Origin: Candidatus Sphingomonas excrementigallinarum
Lineage (GTDB): Bacteria; Pseudomonadota; Alphaproteobacteria; Sphingomonadales; Sphingomonadaceae
DNA length: 64,000 nt
NCBI GenBank assembly: GCA_019112965.1
Contig: DXIH01000171.1
Coordinates: 1 to 64,000 of the forward strand
Reading direction: 5' to 3'
A model generated the notes under the pieces. The model saw only the letters and a program-made list of their open reading frames with translations, was not told the DNA's origin and searched no databases. The translations under genes were made by a program, and so were the position numbers. Position 1 is the first letter of the stretch. Each line of letters starts with the position of its first letter. Positions 44,198 through 52,321 of this stretch are shown here, one piece after another.

Positions 44198-44986
44198 CTA
44201 ACGCCAGCGGGTCGCGCGTTGGATGGCCGCATCGACCGGCACGTCGTGAAGCTGGCGGTACCGCGCCTCGACCAGGCTGAAGAGCCCGAAGGCCAGCAGG
44301 CCGACGCCGACGATGACATCGAACGGGTCGGTCAGCCAGGACAGCACCCGTGCCATGCCGCCCGCCTCGCTGGCATGCTCGTGGATTCCGGCCTTGGCCA
44401 GAAGATAGCCGCTGATGAGGAAAACGAGCCCGCGCGCCGCATAGCCGATACGCCCGCTCCACTGCACCCAGGCCTGTCTCGCCAATGCGGGGTCGAGGTA
44501 GCGCAGGAACGAGCCCTTGGCGGCCTTGGCGAGCTGGACGACGCCGAGCACGAGCAGCACCGCCGCCCCCACCAGGACCAGGGCCCAGCCGCCGGGCAGC
44601 CGCAGCGCCGTCTGCGCGCCCTCTCGGGTGCCGTCGCCCGCCAAGGCCGCGCCGCGCATCAGCTGGACCGACTGCCATGCGAGCAGGAGGTGGATGGCGC
44701 CACTGACGCCCGCGCCGATCCGCTCGAACACGGCTTTGCGGTCTGACCCGTGCCGCTCGATATCCAGCGCCGCATCGGCCAGCCGCCACAGGCCATAGGC
44801 GGTCAATCCGACGGCGATGATCGCCAGCAATATCTGCCCGCCGCCCCGGCCGAGATATTCGATCGCCCCGCTGGGGTCTTCCGCTCGGCCCGTTCGAACG
44901 ATGAGCATGGCGATGACGATGTACAGCAGCCCGCGCGTCGCGAAGCCGATCCGGGTCAAGCTCGTCAGGCGTGCGCTGGCATTCAT
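44198..44986 (-). CDS. DUF1206 membrane protein
   Basis: A 262-residue integral membrane protein with six predicted helices in three similar pairs, the DUF1206 pattern: each repeat has the form RIGFATRGLLYIVIAML, ERIGAGVSGAIHLLLAWQSV and RIGYAARGLVFLISGYLLAK. The start at 44986 follows AAAGGGGAC at proper distance; an upstream in-frame ATG at 45013 is less likely. Function of the family is unknown. It lies downstream of the S9 peptidase gene but behind a terminator, so it is probably transcribed separately. Confidence 0.87.
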   Translation of the reverse strand: MNASARLTSLTRIGFATRGLLYIVIAMLIVRTGRAEDPSGAIEYLGRGGGQILLAIIAVGLTAYGLWRLADAALDIERHGSDRKAVFERIGAGVSGAIHLLLAWQSVQLMRGAALAGDGTREGAQTALRLPGGWALVLVGAAVLLVLGVVQLAKAAKGSFLRYLDPALARQAWVQWSGRIGYAARGLVFLISGYLLAKAGIHEHASEAGGMARVLSWLTDPFDVIVGVGLLAFGLFSLVEARYRQLHDVPVDAAIQRATRWR

Positions 44987-45020
44987 ATCGTCCCCTTTCG
45001 CAAGGGAAAACAAGGCTCAA

Positions 45021-45052
45021 GCCATGCCGTTCCCCCCTCGGAACGGCATGGC
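45021..45052 (-). terminator. Terminator after the S9 peptidase gene
   Basis: A perfect 13-base stem GCCATGCCGTTCC/GGAACGGCATGGC with a six-base loop lies nine bases past the peptidase stop. On the minus strand the 3' flank is TTGAGCCTTGTTTTCCC, a moderately T-rich tail. Confidence 0.65.
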
Positions 45053-45061
45053 GGCGGCCGG

Positions 45062-47506
45062 TCAGTCAGCGCGATCCGTGTTCGCCGTGGCAGAGGCGGG
45101 TTTCGCCGGTTTGACATAGCGGTCCAGCCAGTCGGTCATCTGCCACAGCGTCTCCTCGGTTGACTCCAGCGCGCGATAGCCATGCGGCTCGTTGGGCAGG
45201 ACGACATAGCGGACGGTCGCGCCATTGCCCTTCAGCGCGGCATACATCCGCTCGGACTGGATCGGGAAGGTGCCGCTATTGTCGTCGGCACCGCCATGGA
45301 TCAGCAGGATCGGCGCCTTGATCCGATCGGCATAGGTGAAGGGGCTCATCTCGGTATAGGTCGGCGTCGCCTGCCAATAGGTGCGCTGTTCGGCCTGGAA
45401 GCCGAACGGGGTCAGCGTGCGGTTATACGCCCCCGACCGCGCGATGCCCGCGCGGAACAGGTCGGTATGGGCCAGCAGATTGGCGGTCATGAACGCGCCG
45501 TAACTATGCCCGCCGACCGCCATGCGCGTGCGGTCTGCGACGCCCAGCTTCACCACCGCATCGACCGCCGCCTGCGCATCCTCGCGCAGCTGTTTGACGT
45601 ACGTGTCGTTGGCCTCCGCGCCGCCCTCGCCGATGATCGGCATCGCCGGATTGTCGAGGATCGCATAGCCCTGGGTCAGCAGGAACAGGTGGCTGATGCC
45701 GCGCGGCCGCACGAAGCGATTGCCCTGGTCGACCGTCTGCCCGGCGACCTTGGCATCGGTATATTCCGCCGGATAGGCCCAGAGCAGGGTCGGCAGCGGC
45801 CCGTCCCGCTTCGCGTCGTATCCGGCAGGCAGGTAGAGCGTACCCGACAGCGGCACGCCGTCCGCGCGGCTATAGGTGATCGTACGCTGGGTGACGCCCG
45901 CAAAGACAGGGGCGGGGTCGGCAAAGGCGGTGATCGCCTTGGCGCTGCCGCCCTTGACGCTGCGGATGACGTAATTGGGGGCGAGCGTGGCGCTCTCGCG
46001 TCGGGTGAGGATACGCTCACCCTTGTCGTCCAGCATCGCGACGACCGGCTCGTAATAGGGTGCCTTGGCGGTCCACAGCCGGGTCGTCGCGCCGCCATCC
46101 AGCGTCATGGTGGCGAGGAAGGGGAAGGCCCCCGCCTTGGTCGCGCCCTCGCCGGTGACGAAGACGCCGTCATGCGCGGGCGTGAATCGCATCACCGGCT
46201 TGCCCGCCGCATTCTCCTCCAGGATCGGGCGGCCGGGATCGCCATATTGGTCCTGGTAATTGCGGGTCAGCAGCATCCGCGTCTGCCCCGGCCGCGACGG
46301 CGCCACCGCCAGTCGGTGTTCGGTGCGGCTGCGCCATTCGCGGTCGACGACCATGGCAAAACCGTCATCCCCCCACATCGTCGTCGCATAGCGCGCGGGG
46401 GTCTGCGCCAGTTCGACCGGCGCGGCATCGAAGGGCGCCGCCTGCATCATCACCTTGTCGTGAAAGGCGATTTTCGCACGTGGGTTGCCCCCGTCCAGCG
46501 CCTCCGCCCAGACCAGCGTGGCGGGCGCGTCCGACCGCCACTCCGCCTCGCGCGGGCCCTTCACCGTCGCGTCGAAATCGACCGGCAGGTCGTCGGCGAG
46601 CGGGCGGTCGACCAATATCTTGACCGGCTGTCCGTCGATCGTCGCCACCGCGATCTCGGTCGGGAAGAAGCGCGCGGGCAGCAGATAGGAATAGGGGCGC
46701 TTCAATCGCTCGGTCAGCAGGTAGCGGCCATCGGGCGAGACGCTGAAATCGCTGATGAGGCCCGGCGTGCCGATGGGCCGCGCGGTGCCGTCAAGGCCGA
46801 TGCGGACCAGCTGGCCGGTGAAATAATGGTCGAACAGCGCCTCGTCATGCGCGTCGCCGAGCAGATCTTCGTAGGTGCGCGCGGCGGAGGTGCGGCCGCT
46901 GCTTTCCTGCACGATCGGGCCGGTCGGCGTCGTCGCGGCGGCGGGTGGCGCACCACGACCGGCGGGCACGGTATAGGCGACCAGCGACCGGCTGTCGGGC
47001 ATCCAGGCGAACGGCGTGCCGAACGTGCCGTTCAGTCCACGGGCGACCACGCGCGCCCGGCCGTCGCGCTCGGCGATCCAGAGCGACAGGCCATCCGCAT
47101 CCTGCACGTAAAAGGCGAGGCGGCTGCCGTCGGGCGACCAGTCGGGCGAGGCGAAGCGCGTACCGGCGGGCAGCGGCACCGCGATCGTCCGACCGCTGGC
47201 TATGTCCTTGAAGCTCAGCGCGTTCAGCCACTGGACACGCACCTCGGCCTGGCCGTTGGTCGCGGGATCGATGCGATACCCGCCCAGCCGCAGGATCGGC
47301 TTCGACAGATTGGCGATCGTCGGCAGATTCTCCCGCCCCAGGATCGCAAGCGTGCGATGGTCGGGACTGACGGCGACGGCCGGGGTGGGTGGGTTCTCCA
47401 GCGCCTTGGCAATAGCATCGGGCGCGCGGTGATAGGTGGCGCCGGGCGTCTGCGCCGTCGCAGTGGTGGCCAGCAGGAGAGCGATCAGGCAGACACCAGT
47501 GCGCAT
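45062..47506 (-). CDS. Exported S9 prolyl-oligopeptidase-family peptidase
   Basis: An 814-residue protein with signal peptide (ends TATAQ). The N-terminal two thirds is a beta-propeller with WD-like SPDHRTLAIL, WSPDGSRLAFY and SPDGRYLLTE strands. The C-terminal alpha/beta-hydrolase domain has nucleophile motif GGHSYGAF with Ser at about 668, the Asp in LIHGGADDNSG and the His in PNEPHGY. It resembles glutamyl endopeptidase/acylaminoacyl peptidase members of the family. It would process peptides in the periplasm. It follows the TonB receptor gene at 47649-50648 in the same direction, possibly paired with it for peptide use, though a strong terminator separates them. Confidence 0.92.
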   Translation of the reverse strand: MRTGVCLIALLLATTATAQTPGATYHRAPDAIAKALENPPTPAVAVSPDHRTLAILGRENLPTIANLSKPILRLGGYRIDPATNGQAEVRVQWLNALSFKDIASGRTIAVPLPAGTRFASPDWSPDGSRLAFYVQDADGLSLWIAERDGRARVVARGLNGTFGTPFAWMPDSRSLVAYTVPAGRGAPPAAATTPTGPIVQESSGRTSAARTYEDLLGDAHDEALFDHYFTGQLVRIGLDGTARPIGTPGLISDFSVSPDGRYLLTERLKRPYSYLLPARFFPTEIAVATIDGQPVKILVDRPLADDLPVDFDATVKGPREAEWRSDAPATLVWAEALDGGNPRAKIAFHDKVMMQAAPFDAAPVELAQTPARYATTMWGDDGFAMVVDREWRSRTEHRLAVAPSRPGQTRMLLTRNYQDQYGDPGRPILEENAAGKPVMRFTPAHDGVFVTGEGATKAGAFPFLATMTLDGGATTRLWTAKAPYYEPVVAMLDDKGERILTRRESATLAPNYVIRSVKGGSAKAITAFADPAPVFAGVTQRTITYSRADGVPLSGTLYLPAGYDAKRDGPLPTLLWAYPAEYTDAKVAGQTVDQGNRFVRPRGISHLFLLTQGYAILDNPAMPIIGEGGAEANDTYVKQLREDAQAAVDAVVKLGVADRTRMAVGGHSYGAFMTANLLAHTDLFRAGIARSGAYNRTLTPFGFQAEQRTYWQATPTYTEMSPFTYADRIKAPILLIHGGADDNSGTFPIQSERMYAALKGNGATVRYVVLPNEPHGYRALESTEETLWQMTDWLDRYVKPAKPASATANTDRAD

Positions 47507-47598
47507 TCATAACCCCTTATAATGAAGGCCTGATTATGTGCCACGGGCGGGAAGGACCCGCCAGCCCTTTCGGCGAGGATGGGCAGAAGGAAGCCTGG

Positions 47599-47636
47599 AA
47601 AAGAAAACGGGCCCCGTCGCTGACGACGGGACCCGA
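47599..47636 (-). terminator. Intrinsic terminator after the TonB receptor gene
   Basis: On the minus strand CGGGTCCCGTCG-TCAG-CGACGGGGCCCG forms a long stem with one mismatch, followed by TTTTCTTTT. It lies 13 bases after the receptor stop at 47649. Confidence 0.9.
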
Positions 47637-47648
47637 TCCGAGGCGTTC

Positions 47649-50648
47649 TTACATCTTGACCCGTGCCCCGACGAACAGGAAGCGGCCCACGGCCGTCGTC
47701 GGCTGGATGGTCTGGCCGATGTCGGGCATCTGATCGAACAGGTTGCTCACACCGCCATAGAATTGGAAATGGTCGGTCGCATCGACGCTGGCGTAGATGT
47801 TGTGGACCCAGCGCGGCTTGATGAAATAATATTCCGCCGCGACGAAATCGGGATTGCTGCCCGAAGTTTCGCGGCTGTAGCGCAGCGTCTTGTCGAACCA
47901 TTGCAGGCCATAGTTCAGCGTCAGCATGCCCTTGGTCCAGGACAGGTTCGAGGTCACCTGATACTTCGGAGCGACGGAAGCGATGGTGCCGCGATAGTTG
48001 GTCGCGGGCGCGCCCGGCACGCCGATGAACAACAGCTTGTCCAGATAGTTGCCGTTCACCTGCAGGTTGAACAGACCCAGATTGGCGGTCGGCAGGCGCC
48101 AGTTCAGGTTGAAGTCCAGGCCTGCGGTCTGGAACGAGGCGACATTCTGGGGCGCCACGTTGAAGCCGATGACATTGCCCGCCTGCACGACGCCGCTACC
48201 CGGGCCGTTCTGACGCGTGATGGCGCCGCAGAACTGGTTGTTGAGCGTCGGGGAGTCGACGCACAACTGGGCAAGCTGGATCGGCGAGACGGTGTTGATC
48301 GCGTTCTTCAGCCGGATATCATACCAGTCGGCCGACAGCGTCAGACCCGGCAGGAAGCTCGGCGAGAGAACCAGGCCCGCCGTCCAGGTGTTGGCCTCCT
48401 CCTGACGGAGCAGGGGATTGCCGCCCGCCGTACCGGAGATGTTGATCGAGCGATTGTCGTTATAGGTCGCCGGATCCGCGCCCAGATTCTGCAGCAGCGT
48501 GCGGCAGTTGGCGGCGCGATACTGCGTACCGTTGCCCGTGTTGGCCGGAATGCAGGGATCTTCGGTGAAGAACGAGAAGGTCTGCGACCGGCCGCCGAAC
48601 AGCTCGCCGATATTGGGCGCGCGGATCGCGACCGAATAGGTCCCACGGAAGGTGATGTCGCGGATCGGGGCGTACATGCCATCGACCTTCCACGTCGTTG
48701 CGCGGCCGATCGTCGAATAATCCGAAACGCGGATGGCGGCGCCAACCTCCAGATTATGCGCGAAACGCATGTTCTTGGCGATCGGGGCGTTCAATTCCGC
48801 AAAGACTTCCTTCACGTCGAACGATCCGCGCGTCGGGCTGAGCGCATTGGTGAAGGTCAGGCCCTGCTGTTCGAGGGGATCGGGCGTGAAGCGGCTGATC
48901 TCCTTGCGGTATTCGGCGCCGAAGGCATAGGCCAGCGGGCCGCCGGGAAGCTCGAAGAACTTTGCGAAATCGCCGCTGACCGAAGCGGATACGACGTGCT
49001 GCTCGACGCTCGACCGATCCGTGGTCGGCGCCAGGATGAAGGCGATACCCGACGGATCGGACAGACCTTCGCCCAGAATGTTGATCGGACGGCACTGACC
49101 CGGCTGGAACGTCGTGCGCGGCAGCACATTGCGCCCGCTCGAATAGGGCTGGTTCGGTGCCCAGTTGGGATCGAGATTGGCCCGGCAGGTGATCTGCCCG
49201 GTCGCCGGATCCCGTACGGCGTCCAGCGCGGCGAAGAACCGATCCGAGTAGATGTCGTTCGTGTACCGGCTGCGCACATCGGTACGCCCAAAGACATAGG
49301 ACACTTCATAATGCGTCTTGTCTTCCAGGTCGCCGCGCAGGCCGATGACGGTGCGATAGGTATCGCGCTTGATGTTCTCACCGCGCTGACCGTTGCCGTT
49401 CATGCCGAGATCGAAATTGTCGCGGCTGACCAGGGCGCCGCCGATCGTCGGGTCGATCGCCGACCGGATATTGGCGGGCAGGTAGGGATTATCGGCCTGG
49501 ATCAGCAGGTTGTAGTCGAACGTCGGCTGGGCGAGCGAGAACGACCGGGTGGTCGCATATTTGGCTTCACCGAACAGGGTAATGGTATCGCTGACGTCGT
49601 AGTGACCCAGGAAATCGGCGATATGCCGTTCGATCCGTGGCTGCAGGTCGTTCAGATAGCGTGACACGGGCGTGCTCGAGCCGCCCACGGCATAGCCGCC
49701 GGGATAGGCCACGCCATTGTTGTACACCGCGCCGGTTCCGGTGAAATCGGGCACGCCGTCGCCATCGACGTCGACCGCGCCCTCCGGCGAAGTGCCATAA
49801 TAGCGGGCATCGGTGATCGGGATGCGAGCGGGCACGGTTCCATTGGGATTCCGGGTGAAGACCGGGAAGTTATACTGTCCAAATTGCGGACGCTGCTTGG
49901 CCTGCAGCCGGTCGTCCATGGAATATTGATAGGCGAGCGCGACATTGCCACGGCCGTCGGAGAAATTCCGTCCGCCGGTAACCGCGATCAGGCGCTGGCC
50001 AGAGTCCCCTCGATCCGAAATCCCGGCCTGGCCACGAACGGTCAGCCCGTCAAAATTCTGCCGCAGGCGGAAGTTGACGACGCCGGAAACACCGTCCGCG
50101 CCGTAGATCGCCGATGCGCCGCCGGTCAGGATGTCGACGCCTTCGATCAGGTCGGTCGGAATGGTGTTGATGTCGACCGACTGTTCGCCCGGAATGCCCG
50201 CGACGTGACGACGTCCGTCGACCAGGGTCAGCGTACGCTGACGCCCCAGATTGCGCAGGTCGAGCGTGTTCAGGCCGGTCTCGCCGATCCCGGCGCGATC
50301 GCCCGAGTTGTTGGCCGACCCGCCCGAACCGACCAGCGCGGGATAGGCGCGAAGGAAGTCGGTGACGTTGGTCGTGCCTTGCGCCTCGAAGGTCTTGGAA
50401 TCGAGTGTTACGATCGGGCTGGGCGTGGAGAAATCCTGGCGGCGAATGCGCGAGCCGGTGACGACCACGTCGCTCGTCTGTCCGGCATTGCTGCTGTCCT
50501 GAACCGAGCCGGGCGTCGCGTCTTGGCCTGGCAGATTGCTGTCGGTCTGCGTCGACGCCGGGGCCGCTTCCTGCGCCTGAGCCGCGCCGGAAAGGCTGGA
50601 AACCGCAATGGCCATTGCGGCCACGCCATGGGCGAAGGACATCCGCAT
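47649..50648 (-). CDS. TonB-dependent receptor
   Basis: A 999-residue outer-membrane receptor. The start at 50648 has AGGGAG upstream and a signal peptide ending AAQAQ; the open frame extends to 50690. TonB box region DVVVTGSRIRRQDFSTPSPI, plug motifs TNVTDFLRAYPALVGSGGSA, GRQRTLTLVDGRRHV and LTGGASAIYGADGVSGVVNF identify the subfamily often linked to peptide or siderophore-like ligands with a peptidase nearby. The C-terminus ends VGARVKM. Co-orientation with the S9 peptidase supports a peptide uptake role. Confidence 0.92.
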   Translation of the reverse strand: MRMSFAHGVAAMAIAVSSLSGAAQAQEAAPASTQTDSNLPGQDATPGSVQDSSNAGQTSDVVVTGSRIRRQDFSTPSPIVTLDSKTFEAQGTTNVTDFLRAYPALVGSGGSANNSGDRAGIGETGLNTLDLRNLGRQRTLTLVDGRRHVAGIPGEQSVDINTIPTDLIEGVDILTGGASAIYGADGVSGVVNFRLRQNFDGLTVRGQAGISDRGDSGQRLIAVTGGRNFSDGRGNVALAYQYSMDDRLQAKQRPQFGQYNFPVFTRNPNGTVPARIPITDARYYGTSPEGAVDVDGDGVPDFTGTGAVYNNGVAYPGGYAVGGSSTPVSRYLNDLQPRIERHIADFLGHYDVSDTITLFGEAKYATTRSFSLAQPTFDYNLLIQADNPYLPANIRSAIDPTIGGALVSRDNFDLGMNGNGQRGENIKRDTYRTVIGLRGDLEDKTHYEVSYVFGRTDVRSRYTNDIYSDRFFAALDAVRDPATGQITCRANLDPNWAPNQPYSSGRNVLPRTTFQPGQCRPINILGEGLSDPSGIAFILAPTTDRSSVEQHVVSASVSGDFAKFFELPGGPLAYAFGAEYRKEISRFTPDPLEQQGLTFTNALSPTRGSFDVKEVFAELNAPIAKNMRFAHNLEVGAAIRVSDYSTIGRATTWKVDGMYAPIRDITFRGTYSVAIRAPNIGELFGGRSQTFSFFTEDPCIPANTGNGTQYRAANCRTLLQNLGADPATYNDNRSINISGTAGGNPLLRQEEANTWTAGLVLSPSFLPGLTLSADWYDIRLKNAINTVSPIQLAQLCVDSPTLNNQFCGAITRQNGPGSGVVQAGNVIGFNVAPQNVASFQTAGLDFNLNWRLPTANLGLFNLQVNGNYLDKLLFIGVPGAPATNYRGTIASVAPKYQVTSNLSWTKGMLTLNYGLQWFDKTLRYSRETSGSNPDFVAAEYYFIKPRWVHNIYASVDATDHFQFYGGVSNLFDQMPDIGQTIQPTTAVGRFLFVGARVKM

Positions 50649-50913
50649 CACGTTAACTCCCTGAAGATCTTTGGATTCTGCGCGGACCAAAATGCTTTTG
50701 AAGCGGAGATGGCAACAGTGTCATCATCCGGACAGCAAGAAAGGTCATGTAGCGTGTCCTTTTGGTCACAATTTCTCCATGTGCCGGGCGGTGACGCATG
50801 GGGGCAGACCCGGCCCTGAATCAGGTTGTTCGGCCCCCGCTCAGGCGGCTTGCCAAACGCCGTGCCCGGATCGAGTAACCACGCCAGCCATTCATCGCGC
50901 GGGAGGACGCGCC

Positions 50914-51300
50914 ATGAGCCGGATCACCAATCACGCCATGGGCGAGCAGCATCTGGTCCATCGCACCGGCTGGCTGCGTGCCGCCGTGCTGGGGGGCAAT
51001 GACGGCATCATCCCGGTTTTCAGCCTGATCGTCGGGGTGGCGGCGGCGCCGGGTGCGCCGGCGGGGGCGGTTTTGGTGGCGGGGATCGCGAAGCTGGTCG
51101 GCGGCGCGCTGTCGCCGCGCGCCTGGGTGCTGTATCTGACGCCTGCGACCGCGCTGGTGCTGCGGGCGGTACTTGGGGCGCTCGGTGCACGGGCGGGTGG
51201 AGCCCTGGTCGGGCGCGGAATGATGCGCGTCGTCCTGCTGGGCGCGCTGGCGATGGGCGTGACGGCGTTGATCGGAACGCTGGCCGGCACCGTCGTCTAG
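50914..51300 (+). CDS. Internally deleted VIT1/CCC1-family transporter remnant
   Basis: A 128-residue membrane protein with GGGAGGAC before its ATG. The N-terminus (EQHLVHRTGWLRAAVLGGND followed by GIIPVFSLIVGVAAA) and the C-terminus (LGALGARAGGALVGRGMMRV, LGALAMGVTALIG) match the two ends of VIT1/CCC1 iron/manganese transporters of about 230 residues. The middle, including the MSMAAGEYVSVSSQ helix and the cytosolic metal-binding helices, is missing: GGALS joins almost directly to LTPATALV. The frame is kept. It is probably a nonfunctional relic, or a minimal variant. The stop TAG lies in the end of a family C repeat. Confidence 0.7.
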   Translation: MSRITNHAMGEQHLVHRTGWLRAAVLGGNDGIIPVFSLIVGVAAAPGAPAGAVLVAGIAKLVGGALSPRAWVLYLTPATALVLRAVLGALGARAGGALVGRGMMRVVLLGALAMGVTALIGTLAGTVV

Positions 51301-51458
51301 AGCATGATGACATGAGATGAACTCACCCCTCCCCTTCAGGGAAGGGGCCGGGGGTGGGGCGCTTCCGCAAGCGTGAGGCCTATGGCGAGGCCCCACCCCA
51401 ACCCCTCCCCTGAAGGGGAGGGGCTCGCCTTGGCTCAACGCAACGTCATCATGGTCTA
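51296..51458. repeat. Intergenic palindromic repeat, family C, full-length copy
   Basis: The element begins TCTAGAGCATGATGACATGA and ends CAACGTCATCATGGTCTAG, inverted ends. Inside are two CCTCCCCTTCAGGG(G/A)AGG-type palindromes flanking GGGGGTGGGGC...GCCCCACCCC, so the whole folds as one long imperfect hairpin of about 160 bases. The left TCTAG supplies the stop codon of the preceding VIT1-like gene. It abuts a family A element. Confidence 0.85.
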
Positions 51459-51652
51459 GGTCGGATCGCCGTTCACGTCATTCCTCCCCTTGCAGGGGAG
51501 GTGGCAGGGCGAAGCCCTGACGGAGGGGTGTCCCGGTCGGAGAGGCTGGACCTTCCTCAGCAGCGGCAACACCCCTCCACCATTCTTCGGATGGTCCCAC
51601 TCCCCTTGCAGGGGAGGAATGTGTGGCATTCCGCCTGAATGGCAATCGGCCC
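51459..51652. repeat. Family A repeat interrupted by a family B element
   Basis: The outer arms (GGTCGGATCGCCGTTCACGT at the left and CCTGAATGGCAATCGGCC at the right) and the CATTCCTCCCC / GGGGAGGAATGTG flanks are family A. At the centre, where other copies have a simple TTGC loop, lie about 115 extra bases of family B: GGGGAGGTGGCAGGGCGAAG at the left and CCCTCCACCATTCTTCGGAT at the right, ending in a second CTCCCCTTGCAGGGGAG. The right end touches the stop codon of the FMN reductase gene. Confidence 0.8.
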
Positions 51653-52242
51653 TAATAGGGCGGGGCAACCCGCGCGCGCTGCTCGCGTGCGGCCTGGGTC
51701 CACCAGGCGAGGTCGTCGGCGAAGCGCGGGAAGCTGCGCGACAGGGCCGCGCCGTCATCGCCGGTCGGGCGTCCCTCGGCATCGAGCGTCCGGCCGATGC
51801 CGCCGACGGTCAGCGTGCTCGACACCACGACCATGCCCATTTCGCTAAGCGTCCCGTGCCAGGCGACGCTGGCATGCGCTCCCGCCAGCCGCCCGGCCGA
51901 GTAACTGGCGATGGCGGCGGGGCGCCAATACCATTCCTCCAGGAAATGGTCGGTCAGGTTCTTCAGCCCCGGCTGCTGGCCCCAATTATATTCGCCGGTC
52001 ACGAAGACGAAAGCGTCGGCGGTGCGAATCTTGGCGGCCAGCGTCTCCATCGCCTCGGGCGCTTCCCCGGCGGGGTACTCCTTGTACATCCGGTCTAGCA
52101 TGGGCAGCCCGACCGCCTTGGCATCGATCAGTTCGGGTTCGGCACCCCGGTCGCGAAAGGACCGCACCAGATAGTCGGCCAGCCGGATTCCCTGCCGATC
52201 GGATCGGTACGAGCCGTAGAAGATCAATATCCGGTCGGCCAT
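51652..52242 (-). CDS. NADPH-dependent FMN reductase family protein
   Basis: A 196-residue flavodoxin-fold protein. [20 protein letters not shown] is the phosphate-binding loop for FMN, and [20 protein letters not shown] contains the flavin-contacting GEYNxG loop. Such proteins reduce FMN, quinones or azo compounds with NAD(P)H in the cytosol. The start at 52242 gives the standard N-terminus. It follows the DUF3857 gene in the same direction with an 80-base gap. The 3' end lies at a repeat and the stop is TAG. Confidence 0.88.
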   Translation of the reverse strand: MADRILIFYGSYRSDRQGIRLADYLVRSFRDRGAEPELIDAKAVGLPMLDRMYKEYPAGEAPEAMETLAAKIRTADAFVFVTGEYNWGQQPGLKNLTDHFLEEWYWRPAAIASYSAGRLAGAHASVAWHGTLSEMGMVVVSSTLTVGGIGRTLDAEGRPTGDDGAALSRSFPRFADDLAWWTQAAREQRARVAPPY

Positions 52243-52321
52243 TGCATCCACTCCTTCGGCTGGTTTCCGGTCAACGCGAAGCGGGCGGGGGCGATCCGGA
52301 CCCGGTCGCGTCGCCGCTCGA

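Noticed and set aside
51296..51652. CRISPR array
   Set aside because: The repeats are palindromic, of different families and not regularly spaced, and no cas genes are present in the window.
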